This document shows positions 8,975-17,540 of a stretch of 64,000 bases of DNA, in pieces. Positions within the stretch are counted from its first letter, which is position 1. Every line of letters starts with the position of its first letter. Source of the stretch: Candidatus Kuenenia stuttgartensis (GTDB taxonomy: Bacteria > Planctomycetota > Planctomycetia > Planctomycetales > Planctomycetaceae); contig CAMDPK010000017.1 of assembly GCA_945904015.1 (NCBI GenBank), positions 1 through 64,000 of the forward strand, in the 5' to 3' direction. The position numbers and the translations under genes are program-made. The notes under the pieces are model-generated. The model was not told the DNA's origin, ran no database searches, and was given only the letters and a program-made list of their open reading frames with translations.

Positions 8975-9595
8975 ATGAACAGTGACGCTGTGAATGCAAC
9001 CAACTCCACCATGAAACGCGAGCGACCGTCGTTTTCGGCCCGGATCAAGCGGACTTTCGGCCCGGTGCTCCCCGGTTTGGTTTTGGATTTTGCGGATTTT
9101 TTCTCTCTGACTCGCACCGTTGGACCTTGGGCCAGCTTCCCGATTGGGTTCGTCATTGGCATCTGGTTGAGTCTGTACTATCCGTTCGGTTTTGGCTGGC
9201 GGCTCGTCATCGCGCTGGGATCGGGCCTTTACACGCTGACTCCCGGCACCGAGTACATCCCGCTGGCGACCATCCTGACTTGCTTGGGACGATTCATCGA
9301 GTCTTCGCCGGAGACGACCATGACAACGACCGATTCCACCAGTCGTGACAGCATCGTTGCGAGCGACGAACCCGTTCGCCGAGGACCATCGACTTCCACG
9401 AAGGCCGCGTGTCCGGAATGTGGTTCGTCATCGCTGAGGTACGGCGAAGTCGCTCAACGCTTCGTCCCATCAGGAAGCAGCGTGTGGGCGAAGGGGCACG
9501 AGATCAATGCCTTTGTCTGTCTCGAATGCGGCTTCGTCGGCCACTACCTGGCCAGCAGCGATTTGGAGAAATTGCGAGAGGACAAGCCGTCGTAG
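8975..9595 (+). CDS. Small membrane protein with C-terminal zinc ribbon
   Basis: A 206-residue protein of unknown family. Residues about 45-100 contain two hydrophobic segments (ASFPIGFVIGIWLSLYYPFG and a second around LVIALGSGLYTL), so it is probably membrane bound. A Ser/Thr-rich linker leads to a C-terminal zinc ribbon with CPECGSSSLRYG and, 40 residues later, CLECGFVGHYL (two CxxC pairs). The ribbon is likely cytoplasmic and may mediate protein or nucleic acid contact; this is inference. It stands alone between a palindromic element and a compound repeat. Confidence 0.65.
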   Translation: MNSDAVNATNSTMKRERPSFSARIKRTFGPVLPGLVLDFADFFSLTRTVGPWASFPIGFVIGIWLSLYYPFGFGWRLVIALGSGLYTLTPGTEYIPLATILTCLGRFIESSPETTMTTTDSTSRDSIVASDEPVRRGPSTSTKAACPECGSSSLRYGEVAQRFVPSGSSVWAKGHEINAFVCLECGFVGHYLASSDLEKLREDKPS

Positions 9596-9609
9596 CGGTC
9601 CCGATTCAG

Positions 9610-9724
9610 TCCTTCTCCCTTCGGGAGAAGGTGGCCGAAGGCCGGATGAGGGACTCGATTGCAGTTTGATTGTCGATTTCCGTACCGACCCTCACCCCGA
9701 CCCTTTCCCAAAGGGAGAGGGAGG
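9610..9724. repeat. Compound palindromic element (family with 41657-41753)
   Basis: Two small hairpins lie about 36 bp apart. The first, 9610-9652, has inner pairs CTTCTCCC/GGGAGAAG and GGCCGAAGGCC. The second, 9689-9724, has CCCTTTCCCAAAGGG. The same two modules occur in the opposite orientation at 41657-41753. It occupies the space between two convergent genes. Confidence 0.8.
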
Positions 9725-9751
9725 AAGACGGCATCGCGACACACTCGACGC

Positions 9752-11233
9752 TCAGCCCTTGATGACACCGATCGGTTTCATCCGCGCGACCTTCTTCGAC
9801 AGGCCAGCTCGATGGACGACGTCCACGACCATGTTCACGTCTTTGTAGGCATCGGGTTGTTCTTCCGCGAGACCCTTCCAGCTTTGAGCGCGGGCCACGA
9901 CTCCTCGGCTGAGTAATTCCTTGTCGATGCGTCGGCCTTGGGACAACTCGACCGCTTTCGTGCGACTGAGGACTCGGCCGGCTCCGTGACAGGTCGTGCC
10001 GAAGGTTTGATCCATGCTGCCCTGCTGACCGACGAGCACCCAGCTCGCGCGGCCCATGTCACCGGGGATGAGGACCGGCTGCCCGACCGCTCGGTAGTGC
10101 GTTGGGACTTCTGGATGACCGGGCGGAAACGCGCGAGTCGCCCCTTTGCGATGTACCCAGACTTTGCGTTGCTCGCGGCCGACGGTGTGCTCCTCGAACT
10201 TGGCGATGTTGTGAGCGACGTCGTACATCAAGCTCATCTGCAACTCTTGCCACGGTCGGTTGAAGACCGACTCGAAGACTTCGCGAGCTTGCCAGGTCAG
10301 CAGTTGCCGATTGCAAAATCCGAAGTTCGCAGCGGCGCGCATCGCGCCGAGGTAGTGCTGCCCTTCGGGGCTGAGCACCGGAGCGCACGCGAGTTGCCGA
10401 TCCGGCAGCACGATCCCGTATTTCTCTGGGACGCCGCGCAGATGCAGCAATGCGTCGTCGCAGACTTGATAGCCCAGGCCGCGCGAGCCGGAATGAATCA
10501 TCACGCAGACTTGGTCCTTTTTCAGGCCCAGCACGTCAGCGGCTTGTTCGTCGAAGATCGACTCGACGATCTGCACCTCCATGAAGTGATTGCCAGAGCC
10601 GAGCGTGCCACACTGACTCGCCCCGCGCTGGATCGCTCGATCCGAGACGTTGCCCGGTTCGGCTCCGTCGATTCGGCCGCGAGCTTCGGTGTTTTCGATG
10701 TCCGCCTCGGTCGCGAGGCCGCGGCGCTGCAAGTAACCGACTCCTTCGCCCATCAACTCGCGCAGTTCGGTCATGTTGAAGTGATACTTGCCGGAGCGAC
10801 CGACACCGGTCGGCACGTTTTTGAACAGCTCGTCGATCAGCCGAGTCAGATGCGGTTTGACGTCGTCATGCGTCAAGTTCGTGCGAATCAGCCGCACGCC
10901 GCAGTTGATGTCGTAACCGACTCCGCCGGGCGAGATGACGCCCCCCTGATCGGGATCGGTCGCGCACACGCCACCGATCGTGAAGCCGTAGCCCCAATGA
11001 ATGTCGGGCATCGCGAGACTGGCGACTTGAATTCCCGGCAACGTCGCGACGTTCGCGACTTGTTCGGGAGCCTGATCGTGACGGACCTGCTCGATCAGTT
11101 CGTCGCTGGCGTAGATCAAGCCATCGACGAGCATGCCGATCTTGTACGACTTGGGAATCTTCCAGCAACAGTCGTTGAGTCGAATCAACGGACCATCGAA
11201 ACCGGGTTTACCCATCGGATACATCCGCTTCAT
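9752..11233 (-). CDS. rtcB: RNA-splicing ligase RtcB
   Basis: RtcB joins RNA 2',3'-cyclic phosphate (or 3'-phosphate) ends to 5'-OH ends using GTP and Mn2+. The 493-residue protein has the usual length and key motifs: DINCGVRL with the metal-binding cysteine, GSGNHFMEVQ, HSGSRGLGYQV, YDVAHNIAKFEEH, HRKGATRAFPPGH, and CHGAGRVLSR with the histidine that takes GMP. Alternative starts at 11224 and 11215 exist. All overlap the 3' end of the upstream receiver/FHA gene, so the two are translationally linked. In bacteria RtcB commonly serves RNA repair. The archease activator and RtcA are absent here. Confidence 0.95.
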   Translation of the reverse strand: MKRMYPMGKPGFDGPLIRLNDCCWKIPKSYKIGMLVDGLIYASDELIEQVRHDQAPEQVANVATLPGIQVASLAMPDIHWGYGFTIGGVCATDPDQGGVISPGGVGYDINCGVRLIRTNLTHDDVKPHLTRLIDELFKNVPTGVGRSGKYHFNMTELRELMGEGVGYLQRRGLATEADIENTEARGRIDGAEPGNVSDRAIQRGASQCGTLGSGNHFMEVQIVESIFDEQAADVLGLKKDQVCVMIHSGSRGLGYQVCDDALLHLRGVPEKYGIVLPDRQLACAPVLSPEGQHYLGAMRAAANFGFCNRQLLTWQAREVFESVFNRPWQELQMSLMYDVAHNIAKFEEHTVGREQRKVWVHRKGATRAFPPGHPEVPTHYRAVGQPVLIPGDMGRASWVLVGQQGSMDQTFGTTCHGAGRVLSRTKAVELSQGRRIDKELLSRGVVARAQSWKGLAEEQPDAYKDVNMVVDVVHRAGLSKKVARMKPIGVIKG

Positions 11234-12482
11234 TCTGCATGGTCGACTTCTTGCGGACGATGTCCCAATGGGCTTGGATGACGTCAGCCGCTTCGTCGGC
11301 GGTGGGCTTGTCCGAGAGAAAGAGTGCGACTCCTTTGCGGTCGGCCTTTTCCTGAACTTTCGCTTGCTTCGGATTGTAGAAGGTTGTGGAGTTGACGTCG
11401 CGATCTTGTCCGACCAGCCGGAAGGTCATCGAGCCGACTTTGAGCAAGCCGCCAGGTTCGAGCAGAACTTCTCCGGTGATGCGTTCGTTGTCGATGAACG
11501 TGCCGGCTTCACTACCGAGGTCATTGACGAGGATCCCCCTTGGGGTCGGCTTGAGAGTGCAATGTTTGGGAGCGATGCCCTCGCCCGTCTGTTTGAGTTG
11601 GCAGGAATGGCCGCTGCCAAGCGTGATCTCGTAGTCAGGCAGCATCAGCTTCTTGCCTTTAAGCGCGCCGGTCAAAATGCGGAGCACGCGCAGCGAACTG
11701 GCCAAGGCCGCTCGCGAGAGCGGGGCACCGATGATCGAGAGAGCGCCGATTTGTCGCTTCTGACACTTGGGGCAGGTGCGGGCCTTTTCGAGATCCGCCG
11801 AGAAGAGTTTGTAAAACGTGCCGCAATGCTGGCATTTGACGGACAGAAACCGCATCGGATCGTTCAGGGCGTTGGCCGTCGCGGCATCCGCCAGTTTGAC
11901 GATCATCGGATGCACGCTGCGTTCGGGGACTTGCACCATCGCCTGGCATTGCGAGCAAGTCACGATTTTGCCGCGGTATTCGAGCTTCTCTTTCATGCGA
12001 TGTCCGCATTTGCAACGGAATCGAATCTCCCCTTTTTCTTTCCCTTCTCGTTCGTCGGCTTGTCGATCCCAAACGGCTTTGGCCACTTCGCGGATCGTCG
12101 TGACGAGAGTTTTCGGCTCGCAAGGCCGCGTGATGTAACCGTCAGCTCCTAGTTTCGACGCCAAGTTTTGTGCGGCTTCCAATTCGATCTCGGAGTAAAT
12201 CACGACCGGGAGAAAACGGTCCTGTTTCTTCAAGCGTTCACAAATCTCAAAGCCGCTCTCGCCGGGCAAGATCAACGTCAGCAGCACCAAGTCCGGGCGA
12301 TCCAGCGCGAGGCTGCCATGTACCTGACCGCCATCTTTGAAAACCTTGGCGTCAAATCCGGCCTGGTCCAGAACGGATTTCGTTCCTCGCGCGGACTCTT
12401 CGTTGTCGTCCACCACCATGATGTAACGGACCACCGCGCGCTGCCCGCCAAGGTCACCAGACTCCTGAATGTCTCGCGCCAT
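11208..12482 (-). CDS. Degenerate receiver - zinc ribbon - FHA protein
   Basis: A 424-residue protein from ATG 12482 (GTGAGG upstream). Residues 20-135 form a response-regulator receiver with the acid pair D25/D26, but the phosphoacceptor position is threonine (LVLLTLILPGESG, T69) and the conserved lysine is arginine (YITRPCEP, R119). Two zinc ribbons follow (CKCGHRMK...CSQC and CQHCGTFYK...CPKC, about residues 155-245). A C-terminal FHA domain (about 268-350) keeps DLGSEAGTFIDN but lacks the usual GR and SxxH residues (LGSGHSCQL, IAPKHC). Both signalling domains therefore look unable to use canonical phosphate chemistry. It overlaps rtcB by 26 bp and is probably cotranscribed with it. Confidence 0.8.
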   Translation of the reverse strand: MARDIQESGDLGGQRAVVRYIMVVDDNEESARGTKSVLDQAGFDAKVFKDGGQVHGSLALDRPDLVLLTLILPGESGFEICERLKKQDRFLPVVIYSEIELEAAQNLASKLGADGYITRPCEPKTLVTTIREVAKAVWDRQADEREGKEKGEIRFRCKCGHRMKEKLEYRGKIVTCSQCQAMVQVPERSVHPMIVKLADAATANALNDPMRFLSVKCQHCGTFYKLFSADLEKARTCPKCQKRQIGALSIIGAPLSRAALASSLRVLRILTGALKGKKLMLPDYEITLGSGHSCQLKQTGEGIAPKHCTLKPTPRGILVNDLGSEAGTFIDNERITGEVLLEPGGLLKVGSMTFRLVGQDRDVNSTTFYNPKQAKVQEKADRKGVALFLSDKPTADEAADVIQAHWDIVRKKSTMQNEADVSDG

Positions 12483-12659
12483 GCCTCACCGTAAATAATG
12501 TCGGCTCACGGTCCGGACCGAAACGAAATGACAACTCGGTCGAAGTGATCAGGGACCGCTCCCGGAAGCCGCAGGAGTATGCCGTCGTCGTCTGAGACCA
12601 GCAATTAGCCGCAGCTCGTTTCTGGCGAATTGGCGGATCGAGCGGCTCAAAGTCAGAGA

Positions 12660-13613
12660 TTATCCGTCGCCAAATCGCTGGCCTGGCTGGATCGGATAAC
12701 CTCTCAGGAAGTCGGCTGCGGACATCGGGCGTTTCCCCTCTGGCTGAAGCGATTCCAACGAGACGGCATCCTGGCCGGACTTCACCAGCAATTGCCCCGC
12801 AAGCGACGGCAACACCAAGCCGCAAGCAGCGGTCGTCGAGTCTGCAACCACGCTCACCTGCGGGACGATGACTCGCAGCGGCGGATGATCCGCTCGAAGC
12901 CAATGCGAGAACGCTTTGGGCCACGGCTGCATCGCTCGAACGTGGCAGGCGATCTCGGTCGCGGTTCGGGTCCAGTCAATCTCACCATCCGATTTGCTGA
13001 GCCGCCGTGCGTACGAGGCTTGCGAATGATCCTGCGGCTGCGGAGTTGCGGTGCCGGCATCAAGCTGCTCGACGACGCGCATCAGCACCGGCACCGCGAA
13101 TGTGCCGAGTCGCTCTTCCAACGCTCCCGACGTTTCGTCCGGTCCGATCGGAGTCCGCTCGATGGCCAGCACTGGGCCGGCATCCAATTCGCGAACGATT
13201 TGAAAGATCGTGATGCCGGTCTCGGTGTCGCCGACCCAAACCGCATGCTGAATCGGAGACGCACCGCGATGTTTGGGCAGAATCGAAGCGTGGACATTGA
13301 TCGCGCCGAGCCTCGGCAGGCTCAGCAACTTGTTCGACAGAATTTGCCCATAGGCCGCCACGACGTACAAATCGGCCTGCCAACTGGCCAACACGTCGAG
13401 CGATTCGGGAGCACTCGCCTTCGCCGGTTGAAACACCGGCAACTCGCGAGCGATGGCCAACTCCTTCAGCGGATTGCGATGCTGATGATGACCGGCTCCG
13501 GTTCGATCCGGCTGAGTCACCAGACCAACGACCGTGTGCCGCGAATCGAGCAACCCTTGAAACGTCGGTAGCGCAAACGATCCGGTCCCCAGCATCGCAA
13601 TCCGCAGTGTCAC
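12660..13613 (-). CDS. fmt: Methionyl-tRNA formyltransferase
   Basis: Fmt transfers a formyl group from 10-formyl-THF to initiator Met-tRNA. From GTG 13613 the protein has 317 residues, the expected length, and starts VTLRIAMLGTGSFALPTFQ. A longer frame to 13697 would run through the upstream gene's C-terminus. Catalytic landmarks are INVHASILPKHRGASPI (Asn and His of the active site) and DTETGITI (Asp). The C-terminal tRNA-binding domain follows from about residue 190. It sits downstream of def and a small unknown gene on the same strand, so formylation and deformylation are encoded together. A 177-bp gap separates it from the next minus-strand gene. Confidence 0.95.
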   Translation of the reverse strand: MTLRIAMLGTGSFALPTFQGLLDSRHTVVGLVTQPDRTGAGHHQHRNPLKELAIARELPVFQPAKASAPESLDVLASWQADLYVVAAYGQILSNKLLSLPRLGAINVHASILPKHRGASPIQHAVWVGDTETGITIFQIVRELDAGPVLAIERTPIGPDETSGALEERLGTFAVPVLMRVVEQLDAGTATPQPQDHSQASYARRLSKSDGEIDWTRTATEIACHVRAMQPWPKAFSHWLRADHPPLRVIVPQVSVVADSTTAACGLVLPSLAGQLLVKSGQDAVSLESLQPEGKRPMSAADFLRGYPIQPGQRFGDG

Positions 13614-13629
13614 GGTGTCATCCCATTTG

Positions 13630-13896
13630 CTAGGTGTGGCCCACTCGGAGCCAGTCTCGCTTGAGTTCGTCGTCACTGGAGATCGTGCCATCTGCACGCC
13701 ACGCGGCCAGATTCGTCAAAACCACCATGACTGGATTGGTGCCGTCGCGAGCCTTCACGAATATGGCGGCTTCGTCCGCATCGGTGAAGAAAACATCCTC
13801 TTCGGTGTTTTGGAGACCGAAGCCTTCCTGCACCATGCGGAGAATGTCTGCTTCTTCTGGAGTCAGTGGTCGCCGATTCAAAGGCACTCCGATCAT
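13630..13896 (-). CDS. Small hypothetical protein between def and fmt
   Basis: An 88-residue acidic protein, start ATG 13896. Sequence features are PLTPEEADILRMVQEGFGL at the N-terminus and DEAAIFVKARDGTNPVMVVL in the middle; there is no signal peptide or membrane segment. It lies 34 bp after def and 16 bp before fmt on the same strand, so all three are probably one transcript. I do not recognise the family. Placement inside the def-fmt pair is unusual. Confidence 0.6.
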   Translation of the reverse strand: MIGVPLNRRPLTPEEADILRMVQEGFGLQNTEEDVFFTDADEAAIFVKARDGTNPVMVVLTNLAAWRADGTISSDDELKRDWLRVGHT

Positions 13897-13930
13897 GACG
13901 ATGTCCGCACCAATCCCTTTTCCAACGCCT

Positions 13931-14509
13931 TCACAATCCCTTTTCCAACGCCTTCAGTTGTCGCTTGATCTCGTCGTCGGGAGGGAACTGTCCGATCGAC
14001 TGTTGTTTGCGGAAGTCCGACTCGAATCCGAGCAACCTTGGCTCGACCTTCAAGCGGTCATCCGGTGTGAGCCGATCGACAAACAGCACGCCGTCGAGAT
14101 GATCGGTCTCGTGCTGCACGACGCGAGCCGGCAAATCGTCGAGGTCCATCTCGAAACCAATACCTTCGAGGTCAAACGCCTCGACCACAATCTCCTCGGC
14201 TCGGTCCACGTTGGCGTACAGGCTCGGCAGACTGAGACAGCCTTCCTCACCCGTCGTGGTCCCTTTGCGGCGGCGGATGCGAGGGTTGAGGAACACAATT
14301 TCCTCGTCCTTCTCTGCCGGGTCGGCCGTCACGTTGACGATAAAGAATCGCAGCGGCAGCCCGACTTGATTGGCCGCGAGTCCGATTCCCTTCGCCGAGT
14401 ACATCAAGTCGAACATCTCGCGCACGACGGAGCGAAGCTCTTCGTTGATCGACTGGATCGGCTTCGCCTTCCAACGCAAAGCGGGATGGCCATACTGCAC
14501 AATCTGCAT
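13931..14509 (-). CDS. def: Peptide deformylase
   Basis: Def removes the N-formyl group from nascent proteins using Fe2+ or another metal. The 192-residue protein starts MQIVQYGHPALRWKAKP at 14509. All three family motifs are present: GIGLAANQVG, EEGCLSLP with the metal-binding cysteine, and QHETDHLDG with two metal histidines and the catalytic glutamate. Two isoleucines in the first motif region and the short C-terminal helix resemble ordinary bacterial enzymes. The 3' end carries a tandem duplication of about 22 bp that spans the stop codon (13912-13955). Confidence 0.95.
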   Translation of the reverse strand: MQIVQYGHPALRWKAKPIQSINEELRSVVREMFDLMYSAKGIGLAANQVGLPLRFFIVNVTADPAEKDEEIVFLNPRIRRRKGTTTGEEGCLSLPSLYANVDRAEEIVVEAFDLEGIGFEMDLDDLPARVVQHETDHLDGVLFVDRLTPDDRLKVEPRLLGFESDFRKQQSIGQFPPDDEIKRQLKALEKGL

Positions 14510-14621
14510 GAGACTCTCGACGGGACAGAGATTTTCGGACTCAGATGGACAACGGCGGAGGATTATAGCCGTCCCCGAAACGTGGTCGAGCAGCGACGAG
14601 TTTGCCACAATCCCCGCCCAA

Positions 14622-14680
14622 CGTGGGGCAGGTTTTCAACCTGCCCGCCCTGACTTGGCAGGTTGAAAACCTGCCCCACG
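14622..14680. repeat. Palindromic element, perfect 24-bp arms
   Basis: Arms 14622-14645 and 14657-14680 are exact inverted copies containing GGGGCAGGTTTTCAACCTGC, with an 11-bp loop. Each arm is itself partly palindromic. It fills the gap between the divergent genes def and the HDAC-like gene. A second copy is at 42243-42296. Confidence 0.93.
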
Positions 14681-14690
14681 CGAGGCCGCG

Positions 14691-15626
14691 ATGACACTCC
14701 TCTTCACCGACCCAATTTTTCTCGAACACGACACCGGCCAGCATCCGGAGAAACCGGAGCGGCTTCGCAGCATCACCGCCAAGCTGGCCGCACAAAAGCT
14801 CGATCAAGCCTGCGCGAAGGGGGAAATCGCCGTCGCATCGCGCGAGCAACTTCAGCGAGTCCACTCAGCCGGGCACATCGGCCGAGTCGAACGCTTCTGC
14901 AAAGACGGCGGCGGAAGGATCGAGGCCGACACCGTGTGCAGCCGACGTTCGTTCGAGGTCGCAGAACGAGCCGCCGGCACAGCCTGCGCGGCAGTCGATC
15001 AGGTTTTGAAAGCAGACGCGAAACATCGCCGAGCGTTGTGCCTGATCCGCCCTCCAGGACATCACGCGCTCGCGAACGATCCGATGGGTTTTTGCTTGTT
15101 CAACAACGTGGCGATCGCCGCGCGGCAGGCTCAGACGCACGGACTGCGGCGCGTGCTGATCGTCGATTGGGACGTGCATCACGGCAACGGCACACAGGAC
15201 ATCTTCTACGAGGACGGTGAGATCCACTTCTTCTCAGCACATCGCTCGCCGTTTTATCCCGGCACCGGCGATGCCGACGAAACCGGCAAAGGGAAAGGCT
15301 TGGGAGCGATCTTCAATCTGCCGGTGAAGTTCGGCACGGCACGACGCGAGTACCTCACTCGGTTCGAGACGATGTTGATCGACGCCGCGAAGCGCTGCCG
15401 GCCAGAATTGGTGCTGATCAGCGCGGGTTTCGATGCGCACGCTCAAGATCCGATCGGTTCGCTCGGCTTGGAGACCGAAGACTTCGCGACGCTCAGCAAG
15501 CTGGTGCTCGGCGTCGCGAAAGAGCATTGCGGCGGAAAAGTCGTGAGTCTGTTGGAAGGGGGCTACAACGTCACCGCGCTGGCCGACTGTGTCGCTCTGC
15601 ATTTGAGCGTGTTGAACGGCGAGTAG
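14691..15626 (+). CDS. Histone deacetylase-family hydrolase (acetoin utilisation/APAH-like)
   Basis: A 311-residue zinc hydrolase of the arginase/deacetylase fold. Motifs: RPPGHHA (the tandem catalytic histidines), [16 protein letters not shown] (zinc ligands Asp and His), [27 protein letters not shown] (second zinc Asp) and EGGYN with the active-site tyrosine region. Bacterial members deacetylate acetyl-lysine in proteins, acetylpolyamines or small amides; the substrate cannot be assigned from sequence. The start at 14691 lies 10 bp after a palindromic element, and another palindrome begins at the base right after the stop codon. Confidence 0.9.
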   Translation: MTLLFTDPIFLEHDTGQHPEKPERLRSITAKLAAQKLDQACAKGEIAVASREQLQRVHSAGHIGRVERFCKDGGGRIEADTVCSRRSFEVAERAAGTACAAVDQVLKADAKHRRALCLIRPPGHHALANDPMGFCLFNNVAIAARQAQTHGLRRVLIVDWDVHHGNGTQDIFYEDGEIHFFSAHRSPFYPGTGDADETGKGKGLGAIFNLPVKFGTARREYLTRFETMLIDAAKRCRPELVLISAGFDAHAQDPIGSLGLETEDFATLSKLVLGVAKEHCGGKVVSLLEGGYNVTALADCVALHLSVLNGE

Positions 15627-15734
15627 AACGTAGCCGTCACGCTCCGCGTGACGAGCCGAACACTTCCCAGCGCGTTGTTCAATCGGAGTCTCTTGAATCA
15701 CTCGGCTCGTCACGCGGAGCGTGACGGCTACGTT
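15627..15734. repeat. Palindromic element, perfect 33-bp arms
   Basis: Arms 15627-15659 and 15702-15734 are exact inverted copies with the core GTAGCCGTCACGCTCCGCGT and a 42-bp loop. It begins immediately after the HDAC-like stop codon and ends 5 bp before the convergent hsp20 stop, so it fills the intergenic space and may act as a two-way terminator. Confidence 0.93.
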
Positions 15735-15739
15735 CGCGG

Positions 15740-16138
15740 CTATGTCGTCTGCACCTGGATCCGGCGCGGTTCCGGCTTGTCGGCTTTGGGCAGGACGACT
15801 TCCAGCACGCCGTTGTTGAGCTTCGCGGCGATGTGCTGGTGATCGACCTCATCGCTGAGGATGAACGACCGCAGGAAGTCACCGGTCTCGTATTCTTGGT
15901 GCAGCAGCCTCGCGTTGTCCGGCACACACTGTTCCATGCGGCCGAAGAGCGTCAGCTTGTTGTCCTGCACCTGAAGATCCAACGTGTCGAGCGACACACC
16001 GGGCAAGTCGGCACGCAGGATCAACCCTTCGTCGGTTTCGTAAATGTCGATCGGTGGCGTGAAGACATGCCGCTCGACTGGCGGATGCGGTGCCGGAGTG
16101 TTTCCGTTCTTGGCGGTGTGAGTCAGTTCGGTGGTCAT
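15740..16138 (-). CDS. Small heat-shock protein, Hsp20 family (second of pair)
   Basis: A 132-residue protein starting [13 protein letters not shown] at 16138. Residues about 35-120 form the alpha-crystallin domain: [40 protein letters not shown] and [13 protein letters not shown] (the VLEVVLPK strand corresponds to the family I-x-I/V region). Small Hsps hold unfolded proteins in an ATP-independent way. It follows another hsp20 gene on the same strand with an 89-bp gap that holds a palindrome. The N-terminal arm is short and charged, unlike that of its neighbour. Confidence 0.9.
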   Translation of the reverse strand: MTTELTHTAKNGNTPAPHPPVERHVFTPPIDIYETDEGLILRADLPGVSLDTLDLQVQDNKLTLFGRMEQCVPDNARLLHQEYETGDFLRSFILSDEVDHQHIAAKLNNGVLEVVLPKADKPEPRRIQVQTT

Positions 16139-16161
16139 GGCGAATGCCTTTGGATACTGGA

Positions 16162-16219
16162 GTGCCACGGCAGTCTCAGCCGCGGATTCTACAACGCACG
16201 GCTGAGACAGCCGTGGCAC
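16162..16219. repeat. Palindromic element, 21-bp arms
   Basis: Arms 16162-16182 and 16199-16219 are inverted with one mismatch and contain GCCACGGCAGTCTCAGCCG. It lies between the two hsp20 genes. Confidence 0.88.
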
Positions 16220-16227
16220 GAATTCGA

Positions 16228-16671
16228 TCACGTTCCAAACGCGACCGGAATTTGGCGGGGCTTCACTTCTTCTGCTTTGGGCAAATGGACCTTCAAGATG
16301 CCGTTGACGAATTCAGCCGAGAGCTCCTCTGACTTCACTCGGTCGGGGAGCGAGATCGAGCGTTGCCAGACTCCGCGCGGACGTTCTTGACGGCGATAAC
16401 GCTCCTCGGCGGCACCGTCGGGGCTGACGTGACGGCCCGTCATCGACAGCACGCCGTTGGCGATGGTCAGCTCAAGCTCTTCTGATTTGACCCCTGGCAG
16501 CTCGGCTGTGATGAGGTACTCCGACGGCAACTCGTACAAGTTGACCGGCGGATACTGGCGGCCGAAGCGAATTCCCTGGAATGACAGGTTGACGCTTTGC
16601 AACAGCCGATCGACTTCCCGCTCCAGGTCGTGGAACGCATCCCAACTGTGTCCCCAACGAAAGAGAGCCAT
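16228..16671 (-). CDS. Small heat-shock protein, Hsp20 family (first of pair)
   Basis: A 146-residue protein starting [20 protein letters not shown] at 16671. The N-terminal amphipathic arm is the usual class A type. The alpha-crystallin domain spans about residues 40-135: [40 protein letters not shown] and [17 protein letters not shown], with the I-L-K-V strand. The protein is probably cytoplasmic and oligomeric. It shares only the domain pattern with the next hsp20, so the duplication is not recent. No CIRCE or ROSE-like element was recognised upstream. Confidence 0.92.
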   Translation of the reverse strand: MALFRWGHSWDAFHDLEREVDRLLQSVNLSFQGIRFGRQYPPVNLYELPSEYLITAELPGVKSEELELTIANGVLSMTGRHVSPDGAAEERYRRQERPRGVWQRSISLPDRVKSEELSAEFVNGILKVHLPKAEEVKPRQIPVAFGT

Positions 16672-16931
16672 GATTGTTCTCCGATTGACAGCGTGAACTG
16701 GCGATCCCTCGCAAGGCAAAGAGTGTGCCGAGTGATTCCCTCGACGGCGGGCGGCTCTCAAGCTCTTTTCTGATGGGCAGTTAGCGGTCTCGTCCGTGAA
16801 CCGAGCGATCGGAGGATTGGCTGCCAAGGTTGCAGTGAAGGGTCTCGCGGCGGATCGGCTGCCAGATTCGCTCGGCGCGATGGCTTTGGCTAAGCTGATT
16901 CAGAGTCCCGTCCCGGTCACGAAAGGCGATC

Positions 16932-17444
16932 ATGTCCGAGTTGAATCCGCATCACGCCGTTTATGTCGGCAGTTTTGATCCGCTGACACTGGGGCATCTC
17001 GACATCATCCGCCGGGGTGCCGCACTGTTCGACAAGCTGACGGTTGGCATCGGCCTCAATCCAGACAAGCAGCCGCTGCTCACCCCGGACGAGCGCGAGT
17101 CGATGTGCCGGCATGTCCTCTCGCCGTTCAAAAATGTCGAGGTGAAATGCTTTGAGGGGCTGACCGTCAACTTCGTACGCGACTGCGGATCGGCCGTGAT
17201 GCTGCGTGGTGTCCGCACGCTGACGGACATCGAGCTCGAATTCACGTTGACGCTCGCCAACCGAGCACTCGACCCGGCCATCGAGACTGTCTTCCTGATG
17301 GCCAGCGAAAAATACTCGCACATCTCCAGCAGCCTCATCAAGCAGATCGCCAGTCTGGGACGCGGCAACACGGCGGAGCAACTCAAATCGTTTTTGCCGC
17401 TCGAGATCATTGCGCCGCTGCTGGCGAAATATCCCGATCGATAA
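16932..17444 (+). CDS. coaD: Phosphopantetheine adenylyltransferase
   Basis: CoaD adenylates 4'-phosphopantetheine in the fourth step of coenzyme A synthesis. The 170-residue protein has the nucleotidyltransferase motif YVGSFDPLTLGHLDII near the N-terminus, the substrate segment RGVRTLTDIELEF, and the C-terminal ATP motif SHISSSLIKQI. Length and architecture match the bacterial hexameric enzyme. The gene is followed by an AT-rich heptad inverted repeat. Confidence 0.95.
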   Translation: MSELNPHHAVYVGSFDPLTLGHLDIIRRGAALFDKLTVGIGLNPDKQPLLTPDERESMCRHVLSPFKNVEVKCFEGLTVNFVRDCGSAVMLRGVRTLTDIELEFTLTLANRALDPAIETVFLMASEKYSHISSSLIKQIASLGRGNTAEQLKSFLPLEIIAPLLAKYPDR

Positions 17445-17459
17445 CCGCAGTGAAAAGAA

Positions 17460-17529
17460 TTTTCGATTGCCGATTTTTGATTTTCGATTGTGAACCGCAT
17501 TCTCAATCAAAAATCGAAAATCAAATCAA
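17460..17529. repeat. Heptad inverted repeat, AT-rich
   Basis: The left part, 17460-17490, reads as 7-bp steps TTTTCGA, TTGCCGA, TTTTTGA, TTTTCGA. The right part, 17504-17529, is the inverted counterpart built from ATCAAAA/ATCGAAA units. A closely related array is at 34422-34506. Confidence 0.85.
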
Positions 17530-17540
17530 GGAGAACTCTC

